Positions 1-8,170 of a stretch of DNA of 60,350 nucleotides are shown piece by piece. Numbering within the stretch: position 1 is the first letter of the stretch; every line of letters begins with the position of its first letter. The position numbers were made by a program, and so were the translations under genes. The DNA comes from Pseudomonadota bacterium. GTDB lineage: Bacteria; Pseudomonadota; Gammaproteobacteria; Burkholderiales; Gallionellaceae. Below the pieces are notes generated by a model, which saw only the letters and a list, made by a program, of their open reading frames with translations, did not search any database and was not told the DNA's origin. The stretch is from positions 1 to 60,350 of the forward strand of contig JAJZTF010000005.1 of NCBI GenBank assembly GCA_021821945.1, given 5' to 3'.

Positions 1-192
1 ACATGATTCATTTCGTGTAAGCACTTTATTTTCTATCGCCCACCAGCCCAAATATGAACCAGCAAACTACCCAAAAACCAAGCACCTACACTCATCGATT
101 ATCTAGCTCATTTTTAAAGATCGTCGCTTATTCAGCGAAAGAGCCGTGCATTATAGCGAGCAAAAACTCACTGTCAACACGTGACTCGAATT

Positions 193-269
<77 letters not shown>

Positions 270-635
270 TCGGAGATGAAACTATAGCAAAGCGGCTCCA
301 GCGCGTCAAATGAATTTTCCTTTTCTTGCGGATTGAAGACAGGCATCTTAAAGCCGGAATCATTACAGAATGTTTCACTGTGAGATTGCAGCGAACAAAC
401 TGATACAACGCATCTTTCCATTTATCAACATCGACTTGCAATCGAAACTGCAGAAAAAGCGTTTCAGCAATGCAACACGTTGACATTGCCCTTCGCCACC
501 CTTCGATTCATTACTTGATCAACTCATTCATGAGGTTAGCCTGCCCGCAATCGCCTCGGCACAGACATTGCTAGCCAAAGCAGCGGAGCTGGCATATCGC
601 CGCGTCCACTTTGCGTACACAAAGGAGAAACCAAA
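270..635. other. Intergenic region upstream of the repeat-protein locus
   Basis: This 366-bp stretch holds the tRNA promoter at its left end and a clear Shine-Dalgarno AAAGGAG (621-627), 8 nt before the ATG at 636. I looked for a sigma-54 -24/-12 element (GG-N10-GC), because an NtrC-type regulator lies in the locus, and found none with correct spacing. No other gene is visible here; short ORFs across it are not protein-like. Confidence 0.5.
281..309 (-). promoter_or_regulatory. Sigma-70 promoter of tRNA-fMet
   Basis: On the minus strand a -35 box TTGACG (304-309) is followed by a 17-bp spacer and a -10 box TATAGT (281-286). The mature tRNA 5' end lies 11 nt downstream of the -10 box, so the leader is very short. 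Spacing and both hexamers fit the consensus well. Confidence 0.75.
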
Positions 636-3293
636 ATGAATAGAACGCTTATATCAACTGCAATCGCACTGACCTTCGGCGCATCAAGTGCCCTGGCAAA
701 TCCGACCAACACCAACAGCGGACCTGGCACTGTCAGCGCACAGACCGCGACTGCCACTTCGACCCAGGGCGGCAATGAAAGCCCTCAGGCAAACGAAAAT
801 TCAACCGCAACGCAAACCATGGGCGCAGGCAATGCGTTCGATAGCGGAACGGCTGTCAGCGGCGCATCGACTTTCACCAGCAATTCCAACAACAATAATT
901 CAACGATCAATGCAACAACCACTCTGAACGGAAGCGTTTACAACAACAACGTCACTTCAAGCGGCAATACTGGTGGCGCGGCAGGCAATGGCGCTGCAGG
1001 GGGCGCTGGCGGCAACAGCGCTTCGGCCACTGCCAATGCCAACAGCGGAACAGCAAATGGCGGCACTGGTCAAGGAGGCACCGGAGGCGCAGGTCATGGC
1101 GGCACCGGCGGCTCAGGTGGGTCCGGTGGCATGGGTGGCGCAGGCGGCAGCGGTGGCAGTGCAAGCAACGGCAATGCGGATGCAGGTGCTGCCAGCAATG
1201 GAAGCGCGACCAACGGCAGCGCTACTGCCGGCAATTCAGGGCCGATCACATCCACCTCCAACGGCGGAAACAATGGCACTGGCGCAGGTGGCAGCGTCAC
1301 GAGCACGCCGACTTCCGGGAATACTTCGAGCGGCCATGCCTCAGGCTCCACTGACACCGCCACAAACAGCGGCACAGGCGGGGCTAGCGGCGCCAACAAC
1401 CAGACCGCTTCGGGCGGCGCCAGCACGACAGGGGACGGCGGAATGAGCAGCGCATCTGCATCCAACGGCGGCAACACGGGCGGCGCAGCAGGGAGCAATT
1501 CTGGAAACAGCAGCAACGGCAACGCGAGCACTGGCAATGGCGGCAGCAATTCAGGTTCCAGCACCAACGGCCCCAATTCTACCGGTACCGGCACTGGATC
1601 CACCGATACAGCCAGCAACGGGCCAAGCGCGAGCGGCAATGGCGGCACCAACGGAACAAACAGCAACGGGACTAGCAGCACAGGCAACGGTGGTGCCGCA
1701 AACAGCACAGCCAGCAATGGACCCAATACCACAGGTAGGGGCGGCAGCTCAGGCGGCACGGCCAGCAACGGATCCAACACAGCCGGCAGCGGTGGCGCAT
1801 CAGGAGCAGCCAGCAACGGGCCCAACACCACAGGCAGCGGTGGTGGCTCAGACGGCACAGCCAGCAATGGGTCCAACAGCACCGGCACTGCAGGTGGAAC
1901 CACGCATACGGCCAGCACAGGAGGCAGTGGCGCAACTGGCGGAGCTGCTAACGGAACTGGTGGCAGCGGCACATCCTTGGGAGGATCCCAATCCGGCAAC
2001 GGCGGCCACTCCACACCAACTGTCGGATCCGCTGATGGCGGCAATGGCGGAGCAGCCGTTCCTCCTGCACCGGGAGGCAATGGCGGCAATGGCGGCAATC
2101 CGAGCGTCGGCACTTCGACTGCCGGCAACGGCAGCGGCACCAGCGGTTCTGGAGGAAATCCCTCAAGCTCTGGCACGGGCACTGCCGGGAATGCCGGTCC
2201 TTCCACTAGCGGGAATGCCTCCACAGGATCAGGCACGGGCGGCACTAGCGGCTCCGGCTCCAACGGTCCCGCCTCGCTTACCGGCACAGCAGGTGCGAGC
2301 GGCACCGCATCCAATGGTCCTGCCAGCACAGGCAACGGTGGCGCTAGCGGTACAGGATCCAACGGTCCTGCCTCGCTAACCGGCACGGCGGGTGCAAGCG
2401 GCACGGCGTCCAATGGTCCCGCATCCAACACGGGCACGGCAGGTGCGAGCGGCACCGCATCCAACGGTCCCGCAACCAGCACGGCAGGTGCGAGCGGCAC
2501 CGCATCCAATGGTCCCGCATCAAGCTCGGGCACCGGAGGCACAAGCGGCACGGCATCCAACGGTCCGGCAAACAACACGGGCACAGCGGGTGCGAGCGGC
2601 ACCGCATCCAACGGACCTGCATCCAACACCGGCACTGGTGGCTCAAGTGGCGCAGTTGCAAGCGGTGCTGCCACTTCCACCGGCACTGGCGGCAATAGCG
2701 GCAATGCAACTGCAGGTCATGGAACCACAAACGGCTCGACGGGCGCTGTTGGCGCAACGACAGGTACCGCATCTTCCAGTGGCACGGGCGGCACGAGTGG
2801 CACAGCAACCGGAGGCGCTGCGAATGCCAACGGCACGGGAGGCGCCAGCGGTAATGCCAACAACACGACCGCATCGACCGCAACGGGTGGCAATGGCGGA
2901 AGCTCGAGCAACGGCAGCGCCAGCAATGGCGGCTCCTCCACCAGCGCCACAAATGGCAGCGCAACGGCCGGCAATGGCGCCGTCGGTGCAGTCGGCGGCA
3001 ATGGTGGAACGGGTAACGGCGGTCAGGGCGGAACCGGCGGAACGGGTAACGGCGGTCTTGGCGGCAATGCCACGAGCGGCCAGGCTCTCGCCACGGCAAC
3101 AACCGGCAATGGCGCGATGGGCGGCGCAGGCGGCAGCTCATATGGAGGCAGCGCTGGCAACTACAGCGTCTCCAACAACATCGGAAGCGGCTTCTCCAAT
3201 GCTGCGGGCATTTCCGTTGTAAGCCAGAACACCGGGGCCAATGCACTGACTCAACAGGGTGTAACCGTACAGGCCAATCTGGCTGTGCATTAA
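636..3293 (+). CDS. Exported Gly/Ser/Asn/Thr-rich repeat protein (putative amyloid or matrix protein)
   Basis: An 885-residue protein with a classical Sec signal peptide (MNRTLISTAIALTFGASSALA, cut about 21/22). Almost the whole mature chain is Gly, Ser, Asn, Thr and Ala. An N-terminal part to about residue 110 is Asn/Thr/Gln-rich. Long PGRS-like GGxGG tracts follow. Between about residues 500 and 700 there are 15-17-residue tandem units built on TASNGPA..TGTAGAS. The last 28 residues are different: they carry SVVSQNTGANALTQQ, which resembles the C-termini of the two small exported proteins downstream. No catalytic domain is visible. Downstream are a C39 protease and a FapF-like outer-membrane protein, so I infer a secreted fibre or matrix component. 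Function is not proven by sequence; a structural cell-surface protein unrelated to amyloid is possible. The start is fixed by AAAGGAG 8 nt upstream. Confidence 0.85.
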   Translation: MNRTLISTAIALTFGASSALANPTNTNSGPGTVSAQTATATSTQGGNESPQANENSTATQTMGAGNAFDSGTAVSGASTFTSNSNNNNSTINATTTLNGSVYNNNVTSSGNTGGAAGNGAAGGAGGNSASATANANSGTANGGTGQGGTGGAGHGGTGGSGGSGGMGGAGGSGGSASNGNADAGAASNGSATNGSATAGNSGPITSTSNGGNNGTGAGGSVTSTPTSGNTSSGHASGSTDTATNSGTGGASGANNQTASGGASTTGDGGMSSASASNGGNTGGAAGSNSGNSSNGNASTGNGGSNSGSSTNGPNSTGTGTGSTDTASNGPSASGNGGTNGTNSNGTSSTGNGGAANSTASNGPNTTGRGGSSGGTASNGSNTAGSGGASGAASNGPNTTGSGGGSDGTASNGSNSTGTAGGTTHTASTGGSGATGGAANGTGGSGTSLGGSQSGNGGHSTPTVGSADGGNGGAAVPPAPGGNGGNGGNPSVGTSTAGNGSGTSGSGGNPSSSGTGTAGNAGPSTSGNASTGSGTGGTSGSGSNGPASLTGTAGASGTASNGPASTGNGGASGTGSNGPASLTGTAGASGTASNGPASNTGTAGASGTASNGPATSTAGASGTASNGPASSSGTGGTSGTASNGPANNTGTAGASGTASNGPASNTGTGGSSGAVASGAATSTGTGGNSGNATAGHGTTNGSTGAVGATTGTASSSGTGGTSGTATGGAANANGTGGASGNANNTTASTATGGNGGSSSNGSASNGGSSTSATNGSATAGNGAVGAVGGNGGTGNGGQGGTGGTGNGGLGGNATSGQALATATTGNGAMGGAGGSSYGGSAGNYSVSNNIGSGFSNAAGISVVSQNTGANALTQQGVTVQANLAVH
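1500..2660 (+). repeat. In-frame degenerate tandem repeats inside the repeat protein
   Basis: Two repeat zones are visible at DNA and protein level. At about 1560-1930, units contain ASNGPNTTGxGG. At about 2255-2655, about eight units of 45-51 bp encode GTASNGPA followed by xTGTAGAS. Copies differ mostly at third codon positions and by small in-frame length changes, as expected for coding repeats expanding and contracting by recombination. Confidence 0.8.
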
Positions 3294-3302
3294 TGCATCA
3301 CG

Positions 3303-3322
3303 CCCGGGGCAATTGCCCCGGG
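3303..3322. terminator. 20-bp perfect palindrome between the repeat-protein gene and the next gene
   Basis: The sequence CCCGGGGCAATTGCCCCGGG forms an 8-bp G/C stem with an AATT loop, 10 nt after the stop codon at 3293. No T-run follows (next bases are TTATCC), so it is not a textbook terminator. It may attenuate read-through or protect the upstream mRNA, so that the structural protein is made in excess over the processing genes. Confidence 0.55.
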
Positions 3323-3346
3323 TTATCCATGCGAGAGGCAATCATC

Positions 3347-3667
3347 ATGTACAGATACATTCATGCAAGTGCATTGCTTGGCCTGTCGATCTCGATCAAC
3401 GCACTGGCGGATCAGGGGCTTCCCATGCCGGGCACAGCCGTTTCGGAGCAGACCCTGTCGGAAAACCGCGGTGGCTATGCACAGCTCAACACAAACAATC
3501 TCAATGCAGAGCTATACAACAACCAGGCCAGCTACAACATCAGCGGAACGAACTCGATAAACAGCGGCTCATTTGCAAATTCAAAGGGCTTTGCGACCGT
3601 CATCCAGAATTCTGGAAACAACGTCATCATCCAGAATGCAACCATACTGAATCTGAAGCTTCAGTGA
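3347..3667 (+). CDS. Small exported protein with double-glycine-like motif
   Basis: 106 residues. I chose ATG 3347 because it is preceded by GAGAGG and gives a proper signal peptide (MYRYIHASALLGLSISINALA); the frame is open further upstream but would start inside the palindrome. After the signal peptide comes SEQTLSENRGGY (GG at residues 42-43), resembling the double-glycine leaders cut by C39 peptidases. The rest is Asn/Ser-rich and ends in TVIQNSGNNVIIQNATILN, a motif shared with the 166-residue protein after the protease and, more loosely, with the C-terminus of the large repeat protein. It is probably a minor fibre subunit or nucleator processed by the neighbouring C39 peptidase; this is inference. 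No database family is recognised with certainty. Confidence 0.8.
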   Translation: MYRYIHASALLGLSISINALADQGLPMPGTAVSEQTLSENRGGYAQLNTNNLNAELYNNQASYNISGTNSINSGSFANSKGFATVIQNSGNNVIIQNATILNLKLQ

Positions 3668-3674
3668 GGAAAAC

Positions 3675-4349
3675 ATGATGCGGCTCGTATTCGCAACATG
3701 CCTTTTGCTGATCAGCATCCAGACTCATGCAGGATGGGTGACCCTGCCAGGCGTGAATCCGATCCCGGTCAGGATTTCGAGTTTCAAGGAACACCACTTC
3801 CTTGCCACCGTGCGCCAGCAATACGACTATAGCTGCGGCTCGGCCGCGCTCGCCACATTGCTGTCCTATCAATACCAGCACCCAGTAAGCGAGCAGGAAG
3901 TCTTCAGGGTCATGTGGAAAAACGGGGACCAGCAGAAAATTCGCAAGGAAGGGTTCTCCTTGCTCGACATCAAGCACTATCTGACAAGCAATGGCTATTC
4001 CGCCGACGGCTATGAGGCCACGCTGGATGATCTGGCCAAGGCCGGGATTCCGGCGATCGCGCTTATCAGGGACAACGGCTACAACCATTTCGTGGTGATC
4101 AAGGGCGTCAGCAAGGACAGGGTCGCAGTGGGGGATCCATCGGTTGGCGCCAGGATCATGACCAGAACGAAATTCGAAAAGATGCGGCTCAACCGCATCC
4201 TATTCGTCATCAACAACGCGCATGACAAGGTCGTGTTCAACGCGGAACGCGACTGGCGCATCAGGGAAAAGGCATCGCCCGATCTGAAGGACATGCCTGA
4301 CAACCTATACAACATCACGCTTCTCCACTCCGGTCCAAGCTCTTTTTAG
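3675..4349 (+). CDS. Periplasmic C39-family cysteine peptidase (FapD-like)
   Basis: 224 residues with an N-terminal signal peptide (MMRLVFATCLLLISIQTHAG). The C39 signature is QQYDYSCGSAALATLL, with catalytic Cys54 and the oxyanion Gln48 six residues before it. His138 in GYNHFVVIKG and Asp154 in GDPSVG complete the triad. Unlike bacteriocin exporters, there is no ABC transporter fused to it; it is a stand-alone exported protease, as in FapD of the Pseudomonas Fap amyloid operon. It starts 8 bp after the preceding small gene and ends 8 bp before the next one, so the three genes are very likely co-transcribed. The likely substrates are the two neighbouring proteins carrying RGG motifs. Confidence 0.88.
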   Translation: MMRLVFATCLLLISIQTHAGWVTLPGVNPIPVRISSFKEHHFLATVRQQYDYSCGSAALATLLSYQYQHPVSEQEVFRVMWKNGDQQKIRKEGFSLLDIKHYLTSNGYSADGYEATLDDLAKAGIPAIALIRDNGYNHFVVIKGVSKDRVAVGDPSVGARIMTRTKFEKMRLNRILFVINNAHDKVVFNAERDWRIREKASPDLKDMPDNLYNITLLHSGPSSF

Positions 4350-4357
4350 GAACCATC

Positions 4358-4858
4358 ATGGGAAAGAATCTACCAGTCAGAATCTATATCGCGCTGCTGC
4401 TCTGCATCAACATGCAAACCGCATACCCGGAGCCGGCGAATAACAGCCTCAAGGGTTGCAAGGTGGCAAGCGATGAAACGCTCGAAAACATGCGCGGTGG
4501 ATTTTCGATCAGCGCAGGAGGCTCGCCCATCCTGCTCTCGCTTGGCTTCCAGCAGGTGACCTTCATCAACGGCGTGCTGGCCGCAATGACCACGATCAAC
4601 CTGCCCCAGACGAATTCCACGGCCGCCATCCCGACGCAGCTCATCCCGTCGCAGATCATACAGAACGGCCCCGGCAACAGCTATATTCCCCCGGCCGCCC
4701 TGCCATCGAATGTCATGACCGTGATCCAGAACACTCTGAACAACCAGACCATCAGCCACATGACCATCATCAATGCCACCCTTGCTTCAAAGCAGCTGCT
4801 GGATGCGATGAACATGGCCTCGACCCTGCGTCAGGCGATGCCATATGCCCTCAGATGA
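4358..4858 (+). CDS. Small exported protein with double-glycine-like motif, paralogue of 3347-3667
   Basis: 166 residues with a hydrophobic N-terminus (about residues 8-24), then SDETLENMRGGF with GG at residues 47-48. This matches the SEQTLSENRGGY of the gene before the protease in register. The C-terminal part carries TVIQNTLNNQTISHMTIIN, again aligning with the other small protein. The central part is hydrophobic and Ile/Thr/Asn-rich. The stop codon is directly adjacent to the stop of the convergent outer-membrane protein gene. Role inferred: secreted minor subunit matured by the C39 peptidase. A Cys at residue 34 lies between the hydrophobic segment and GG, but it is not in a lipobox context. 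Confidence 0.78.
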   Translation: MGKNLPVRIYIALLLCINMQTAYPEPANNSLKGCKVASDETLENMRGGFSISAGGSPILLSLGFQQVTFINGVLAAMTTINLPQTNSTAAIPTQLIPSQIIQNGPGNSYIPPAALPSNVMTVIQNTLNNQTISHMTIINATLASKQLLDAMNMASTLRQAMPYALR

Positions 4859-6202
4859 TCACAAATCCATGGGAACGCGCAGCGTCAACTGCACACCGGG
4901 AGTAGCCTGCGTCAGCCCTGCCCCCACCGAGAGATTGATGGTCGTCTTGTCGCTGATGCGATAGGAATAGCCCAGCAACAGCGTGGCAAGCTGGGTTACC
5001 TGGGACATAGGCGCAACCGCTCCATTCACCATGTCCCTGCCGACCACGATGTGGTCATACCCTAGACTGAATGCGGCCTTTTCGTTCAGCGCAAAACCCA
5101 TGCCGAAGTTGAACTCGACCGCATCCCCCGGATTGACTGTTCCATAATATTGGGTGCCCACATAACGATCGATGTTTCTCTTTACATTCCACATGTAGTT
5201 CAGGCTGCCGAAAAAGACCGCCGGATCGGATGGATAAATGACCGTCATGCCGGGCTCTATCGTGTAAAACCCGGAACCCGTCGGCGTCGTCGTCTCAAGG
5301 TTGGTCGCAGGATCGATGCCGACATCGAATGGTCCAATTCCTGTAGCCGTCTTTACGCGCAGCGTCCCGATGTAATAGGGCTTCTCTTCCCCGCCATCGT
5401 TGAGCTGATAGCGGGCTGCAAACTGTATGTCTCCCAGGCTGTGGCCATGCGCACCGAAGACCTCGTTGTTTCCGGTGCCGGCCAATGGGCGCGTCAAGGT
5501 CGAATCGGAGCGGACCACATAGGGAACGTCCGCCTCGACCTCAAGCCGGTTGGTCACGCCATACCGCGCTGTCGCCGTTCCGATCAGTATGCTGCTGTTC
5601 ACGTTGCTGACATTGATCGCACCGATTACCAGTGCCGGAATGATGCTGTAGCCGACGATAGAAACCTGGTTGGTCGAATAGTATGAATATTGCAAGGAGG
5701 GCTCAAACACCAAGTGCCCTTTTGGCGTCAGCACGCCGGGCTGATCGAAAATCTGCGCTATCTGCGACTGATTGAGCTCCTTTGGCTTGTCAGGCGCCAC
5801 GCCGACTGCATGGGGAGCCGCCTGTTGCGCCTTACTGGTTTCCACCTGCGCCTGAGAGGCTTTCTGCGGCACCGGGGAAGGCGCCTGTTTGGCCGGCGGG
5901 ACCGCCGACTCGGCCTGTGCCGTCTTGTCAGTCGGGGGATTCATTTGCCTGTTCATCTGAGACTGCATCGCATTGATGCGCTGTTGCTGCGCTTTTAAGG
6001 CCTTGTCCATGGCTTTTTTGTAAGCAGCCAGTTGACGTTCCTGTTCTCGCAGCTCCTTCTTCAGCTTTGCCGATTCCGCACGCAGCTGATCGAGGCTCAT
6101 CTTCTCGAGCGGGATCGCTTCATCCGCATGAACCGGATGAAAAACCATCATGCCTCCGGAAAAGCAAAGCCATGCAAGTGTTCTTCCGCGATGTGAAAAC
6201 AT
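4859..6202 (-). CDS. FapF-like outer-membrane protein: coiled coil plus beta-barrel
   Basis: 447 residues. A signal peptide (to about residue 26) is followed by a charged heptad-repeat segment (about 30-85, rich in Lys/Glu/Gln), a Pro/Ala/Gln linker, and from about residue 145 a barrel domain with alternating aromatic/hydrophobic strands, resembling the transporter family (Phenol_MetA_deg clan). The protein ends in the beta-strand TLRVPMDL. Periplasmic coiled coil plus barrel is the architecture of FapF, the trimeric secretion pore of functional amyloid. It lies tail-to-tail with the protease operon, not in it, and follows the regulator gene on the same strand by 60 bp. SD AGGAG lies upstream of the chosen ATG. 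Secretion of the repeat protein through it is inference. Confidence 0.78.
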   Translation of the reverse strand: MFSHRGRTLAWLCFSGGMMVFHPVHADEAIPLEKMSLDQLRAESAKLKKELREQERQLAAYKKAMDKALKAQQQRINAMQSQMNRQMNPPTDKTAQAESAVPPAKQAPSPVPQKASQAQVETSKAQQAAPHAVGVAPDKPKELNQSQIAQIFDQPGVLTPKGHLVFEPSLQYSYYSTNQVSIVGYSIIPALVIGAINVSNVNSSILIGTATARYGVTNRLEVEADVPYVVRSDSTLTRPLAGTGNNEVFGAHGHSLGDIQFAARYQLNDGGEEKPYYIGTLRVKTATGIGPFDVGIDPATNLETTTPTGSGFYTIEPGMTVIYPSDPAVFFGSLNYMWNVKRNIDRYVGTQYYGTVNPGDAVEFNFGMGFALNEKAAFSLGYDHIVVGRDMVNGAVAPMSQVTQLATLLLGYSYRISDKTTINLSVGAGLTQATPGVQLTLRVPMDL

Positions 6203-6262
6203 GATTCATGCTCCTGGAGAAGTCAACCGGTATATTTTTTCCGCCATCGATCCTGGCTGCAA

Positions 6263-7819
6263 TCACGAATCTGGAATGCGGTCCTCCCTGAATTTTTTGA
6301 TCAGCCGATACATCGTGGCGCGTGAGACACCGAGTTCACGCGCAGCCTCGGTGACATTATTGCGATTCCTGTTCAGCACATACTGCAGCCTTTCCTGCTC
6401 AATCCTTTTTCGCGACGACTCCAGAGTGATGCCTGCCTCAGTTTTCCGATCCAGACCAAGATCGATGGGCTGCAACAACCTGTTCTCGCTCATCACCAAT
6501 GCACTGCGGACCCGATTGATCAGCTCCCGAACATTGCCAGGCCACGCATGCAGCTTCATGGCATGGAGCGCCTGCTGACTGAACCCCTGGGGAGCAACTG
6601 CCCTGTCCTTCGAAAAACGCTTGAAAAACTCCTGTGCTAGCAAGGTAATGTCTTCCCCTCTTTCGCGCAAAGGGGGCATCTTCAAATTCAGCACATTGAT
6701 CCTGTAATAAAGGTCTTCACGGAAATTCCCCTGCACAATCGCCTTGGGCAGGTCAACATGGGTGGCTGCAATGACACGCGCATCGACTGGTATGCTCACA
6801 TTGGACCCGACCCTTTCGATTTTCTTGTCCTGCAGGAAATGGAGCAGATTGACCTGGAGTTCCATCGGCAGATCGCCGATCTCGTCCAAAAAGATGGTCC
6901 CGCCCGATGCGGCCTCGATGCGCCCGATTTTGCGCTGATGCGCTCCCGTGAACGATCCTCTCTCATGGCCAAACAGTTCAGACTGAATGAGATTGGGGGG
7001 CAATGCACCGCAGTTGACTGCGATGAACGGCTTGTCCCGCCGGGGTGATAGCTGATGAATCGCACGCGCGACCAATTCCTTGCCTGTGCCGCTCTCTCCG
7101 CTGATCAGCACGGGCTCGCTGATGCTGTGCACCTTCTCGACGCTGCGGTAGATTTCTTCCATCACAGGACTCGTTCCCACCATGCCGAAGCATCCCAGAT
7201 ATTGATCAGCTCGAGATAACTTCCTGCCCAGCATGGATTTTCCATATGCATGCCCTGCAGCCATCAGGAGGCGATCGCGATCGACGGGTCTAAGGTGATA
7301 GTCGAAACAATAACGCCTGATAAACCGGCAAACCGAATCCAGATGCAACCCATCCTGGGAAAGCAGCGATATCCATTCAATCTGTCTGTTGGAGAGCATA
7401 AATGCCTCCATATCCGCCAGCTCGGAATCGATTATCCTGTCCAGCCCGATCAGGCCGACATAACACTCCTTGACTCCCTTCAGTGAATTGAGTGCCGCCG
7501 CATTTGAGGCCTGGATCACCTCCCAGCCTTCCGATTTCAGAAATTGCACGACGTCTTTAAATTCTTCCACTGAAGAGATCATGAGCAATTTGCGTTCCTG
7601 CTCCTTGTTGGACAAGAAGGAATTTTCCGATGCGATCCCATCCGCCCCCAGCAGTGACCTGGACAGTCCGGACAAACTCGCTTCGCTGCAGGCATCCATT
7701 TTTTGCATCATGTTATTCACTGCGCCCGGGTGGTAAAATTGCGCCAATTCTATTTGCAAGGATGCCAAAGCAATATCGGGGATCACTGATTCCACAGGAG
7801 AAATCAACCCTTTGCGCAT
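6263..7819 (-). CDS. VpsR/NtrC-type AAA+ transcriptional activator
   Basis: 518 residues. The N-terminal about 170 residues form a divergent receiver-like domain without a clear phospho-acceptor pattern, reminiscent of VpsR. The AAA+ core has Walker A GESGTGKE, the loop GSFTGA (a close variant of the sigma-54 contact motif GAFTGA), Walker B GGTIFLDEIGDL, and the sensor run FREDLYYRINVL. A Fis-type helix-turn-helix closes it (TEAARELGVSRATMYRLIKKF). It precedes the FapF-like gene on the same strand and probably controls the matrix locus. VpsR-type proteins sense c-di-GMP and control biofilm polymers; by analogy this may do so. Whether it uses sigma-54 or sigma-70 cannot be settled: the loop favours sigma-54, but no clear -24/-12 promoter is seen upstream of the neighbouring genes. 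Confidence 0.85.
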   Translation of the reverse strand: MRKGLISPVESVIPDIALASLQIELAQFYHPGAVNNMMQKMDACSEASLSGLSRSLLGADGIASENSFLSNKEQERKLLMISSVEEFKDVVQFLKSEGWEVIQASNAAALNSLKGVKECYVGLIGLDRIIDSELADMEAFMLSNRQIEWISLLSQDGLHLDSVCRFIRRYCFDYHLRPVDRDRLLMAAGHAYGKSMLGRKLSRADQYLGCFGMVGTSPVMEEIYRSVEKVHSISEPVLISGESGTGKELVARAIHQLSPRRDKPFIAVNCGALPPNLIQSELFGHERGSFTGAHQRKIGRIEAASGGTIFLDEIGDLPMELQVNLLHFLQDKKIERVGSNVSIPVDARVIAATHVDLPKAIVQGNFREDLYYRINVLNLKMPPLRERGEDITLLAQEFFKRFSKDRAVAPQGFSQQALHAMKLHAWPGNVRELINRVRSALVMSENRLLQPIDLGLDRKTEAGITLESSRKRIEQERLQYVLNRNRNNVTEAARELGVSRATMYRLIKKFREDRIPDS

Positions 7820-7833
7820 AGGGGATTCCCTAT
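7818..7833. promoter_or_regulatory. Inverted repeat overlapping the regulator start codon
   Basis: ATAGGG-GATT-CCCTAT is a perfect 6-bp dyad with a 4-nt loop. It spans the ATG and the AGGG ribosome-binding element of the regulator gene on the minus strand. It could be an operator or an RNA hairpin that masks translation initiation. Confidence 0.35.
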
Positions 7834-7901
7834 TGCGCTTTTAAAAGATCGGGAGCAGCAAGGATCTGATTTGCAAGACAGGACCCGACAGGACGGATCT
7901 C

Positions 7902-8156
7902 ATGAACCATGCAGAAATCATAGGCAGCATCGCAGCGATTTTGACCACCACCGCCTTCGTCCCGCAGGCGCTGAAGGTCTGGCGCACACGCCATACGGTT
8001 GACATCTCTCTTGGCATGTACGCCATGTTCACGTCAGGTGTCGCCTTATGGCTGGCTTATGGCATCCTTTTGTCTGCATGGCCCATCATCATCGCCAACG
8101 GCATCACGCTCCTGCTTGCAGGAACCGTGCTGGCAATGAAACTAAAGTTCGGCTGA
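7902..8156 (+). CDS. SemiSWEET / PQ-loop small sugar transporter
   Basis: 84 residues forming three transmembrane helices (about 4-24, 37-58, 62-81). This is the single triple-helix unit of SemiSWEET transporters, which dimerise to move mono- or disaccharides. The family motif appears as FVPQALKVWRTR in helix 1. Length is normal for the family. The start ATG 7902 follows GGACGGATCTC, a weak SD. The next gene begins 14 bp downstream, so the two may be co-transcribed. The substrate cannot be told from sequence. Confidence 0.85.
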   Translation: MNHAEIIGSIAAILTTTAFVPQALKVWRTRHTVDISLGMYAMFTSGVALWLAYGILLSAWPIIIANGITLLLAGTVLAMKLKFG

Positions 8157-8170
8157 CTTATCCCGCTTTC

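Noticed and set aside
481..635. Possible sigma-54 promoter before the repeat-protein gene.
   Set aside because: Candidate GG/GC pairs (for example TGGCATATCGCCGC) have 9-bp instead of 10-bp spacing.
1094..2704. A 536-codon open frame on the minus strand opposite the repeat protein, Pro/Leu/Val-rich.
   Set aside because: It is the complement of GGC/AGC/ACC-type repeat codons; composition follows from the sense repeats, with no start site or domain.
1370..2870. Repeats that could suggest a CRISPR array.
   Set aside because: Units are in frame with coding sense, degenerate, of varying length, without constant spacers or cas genes.
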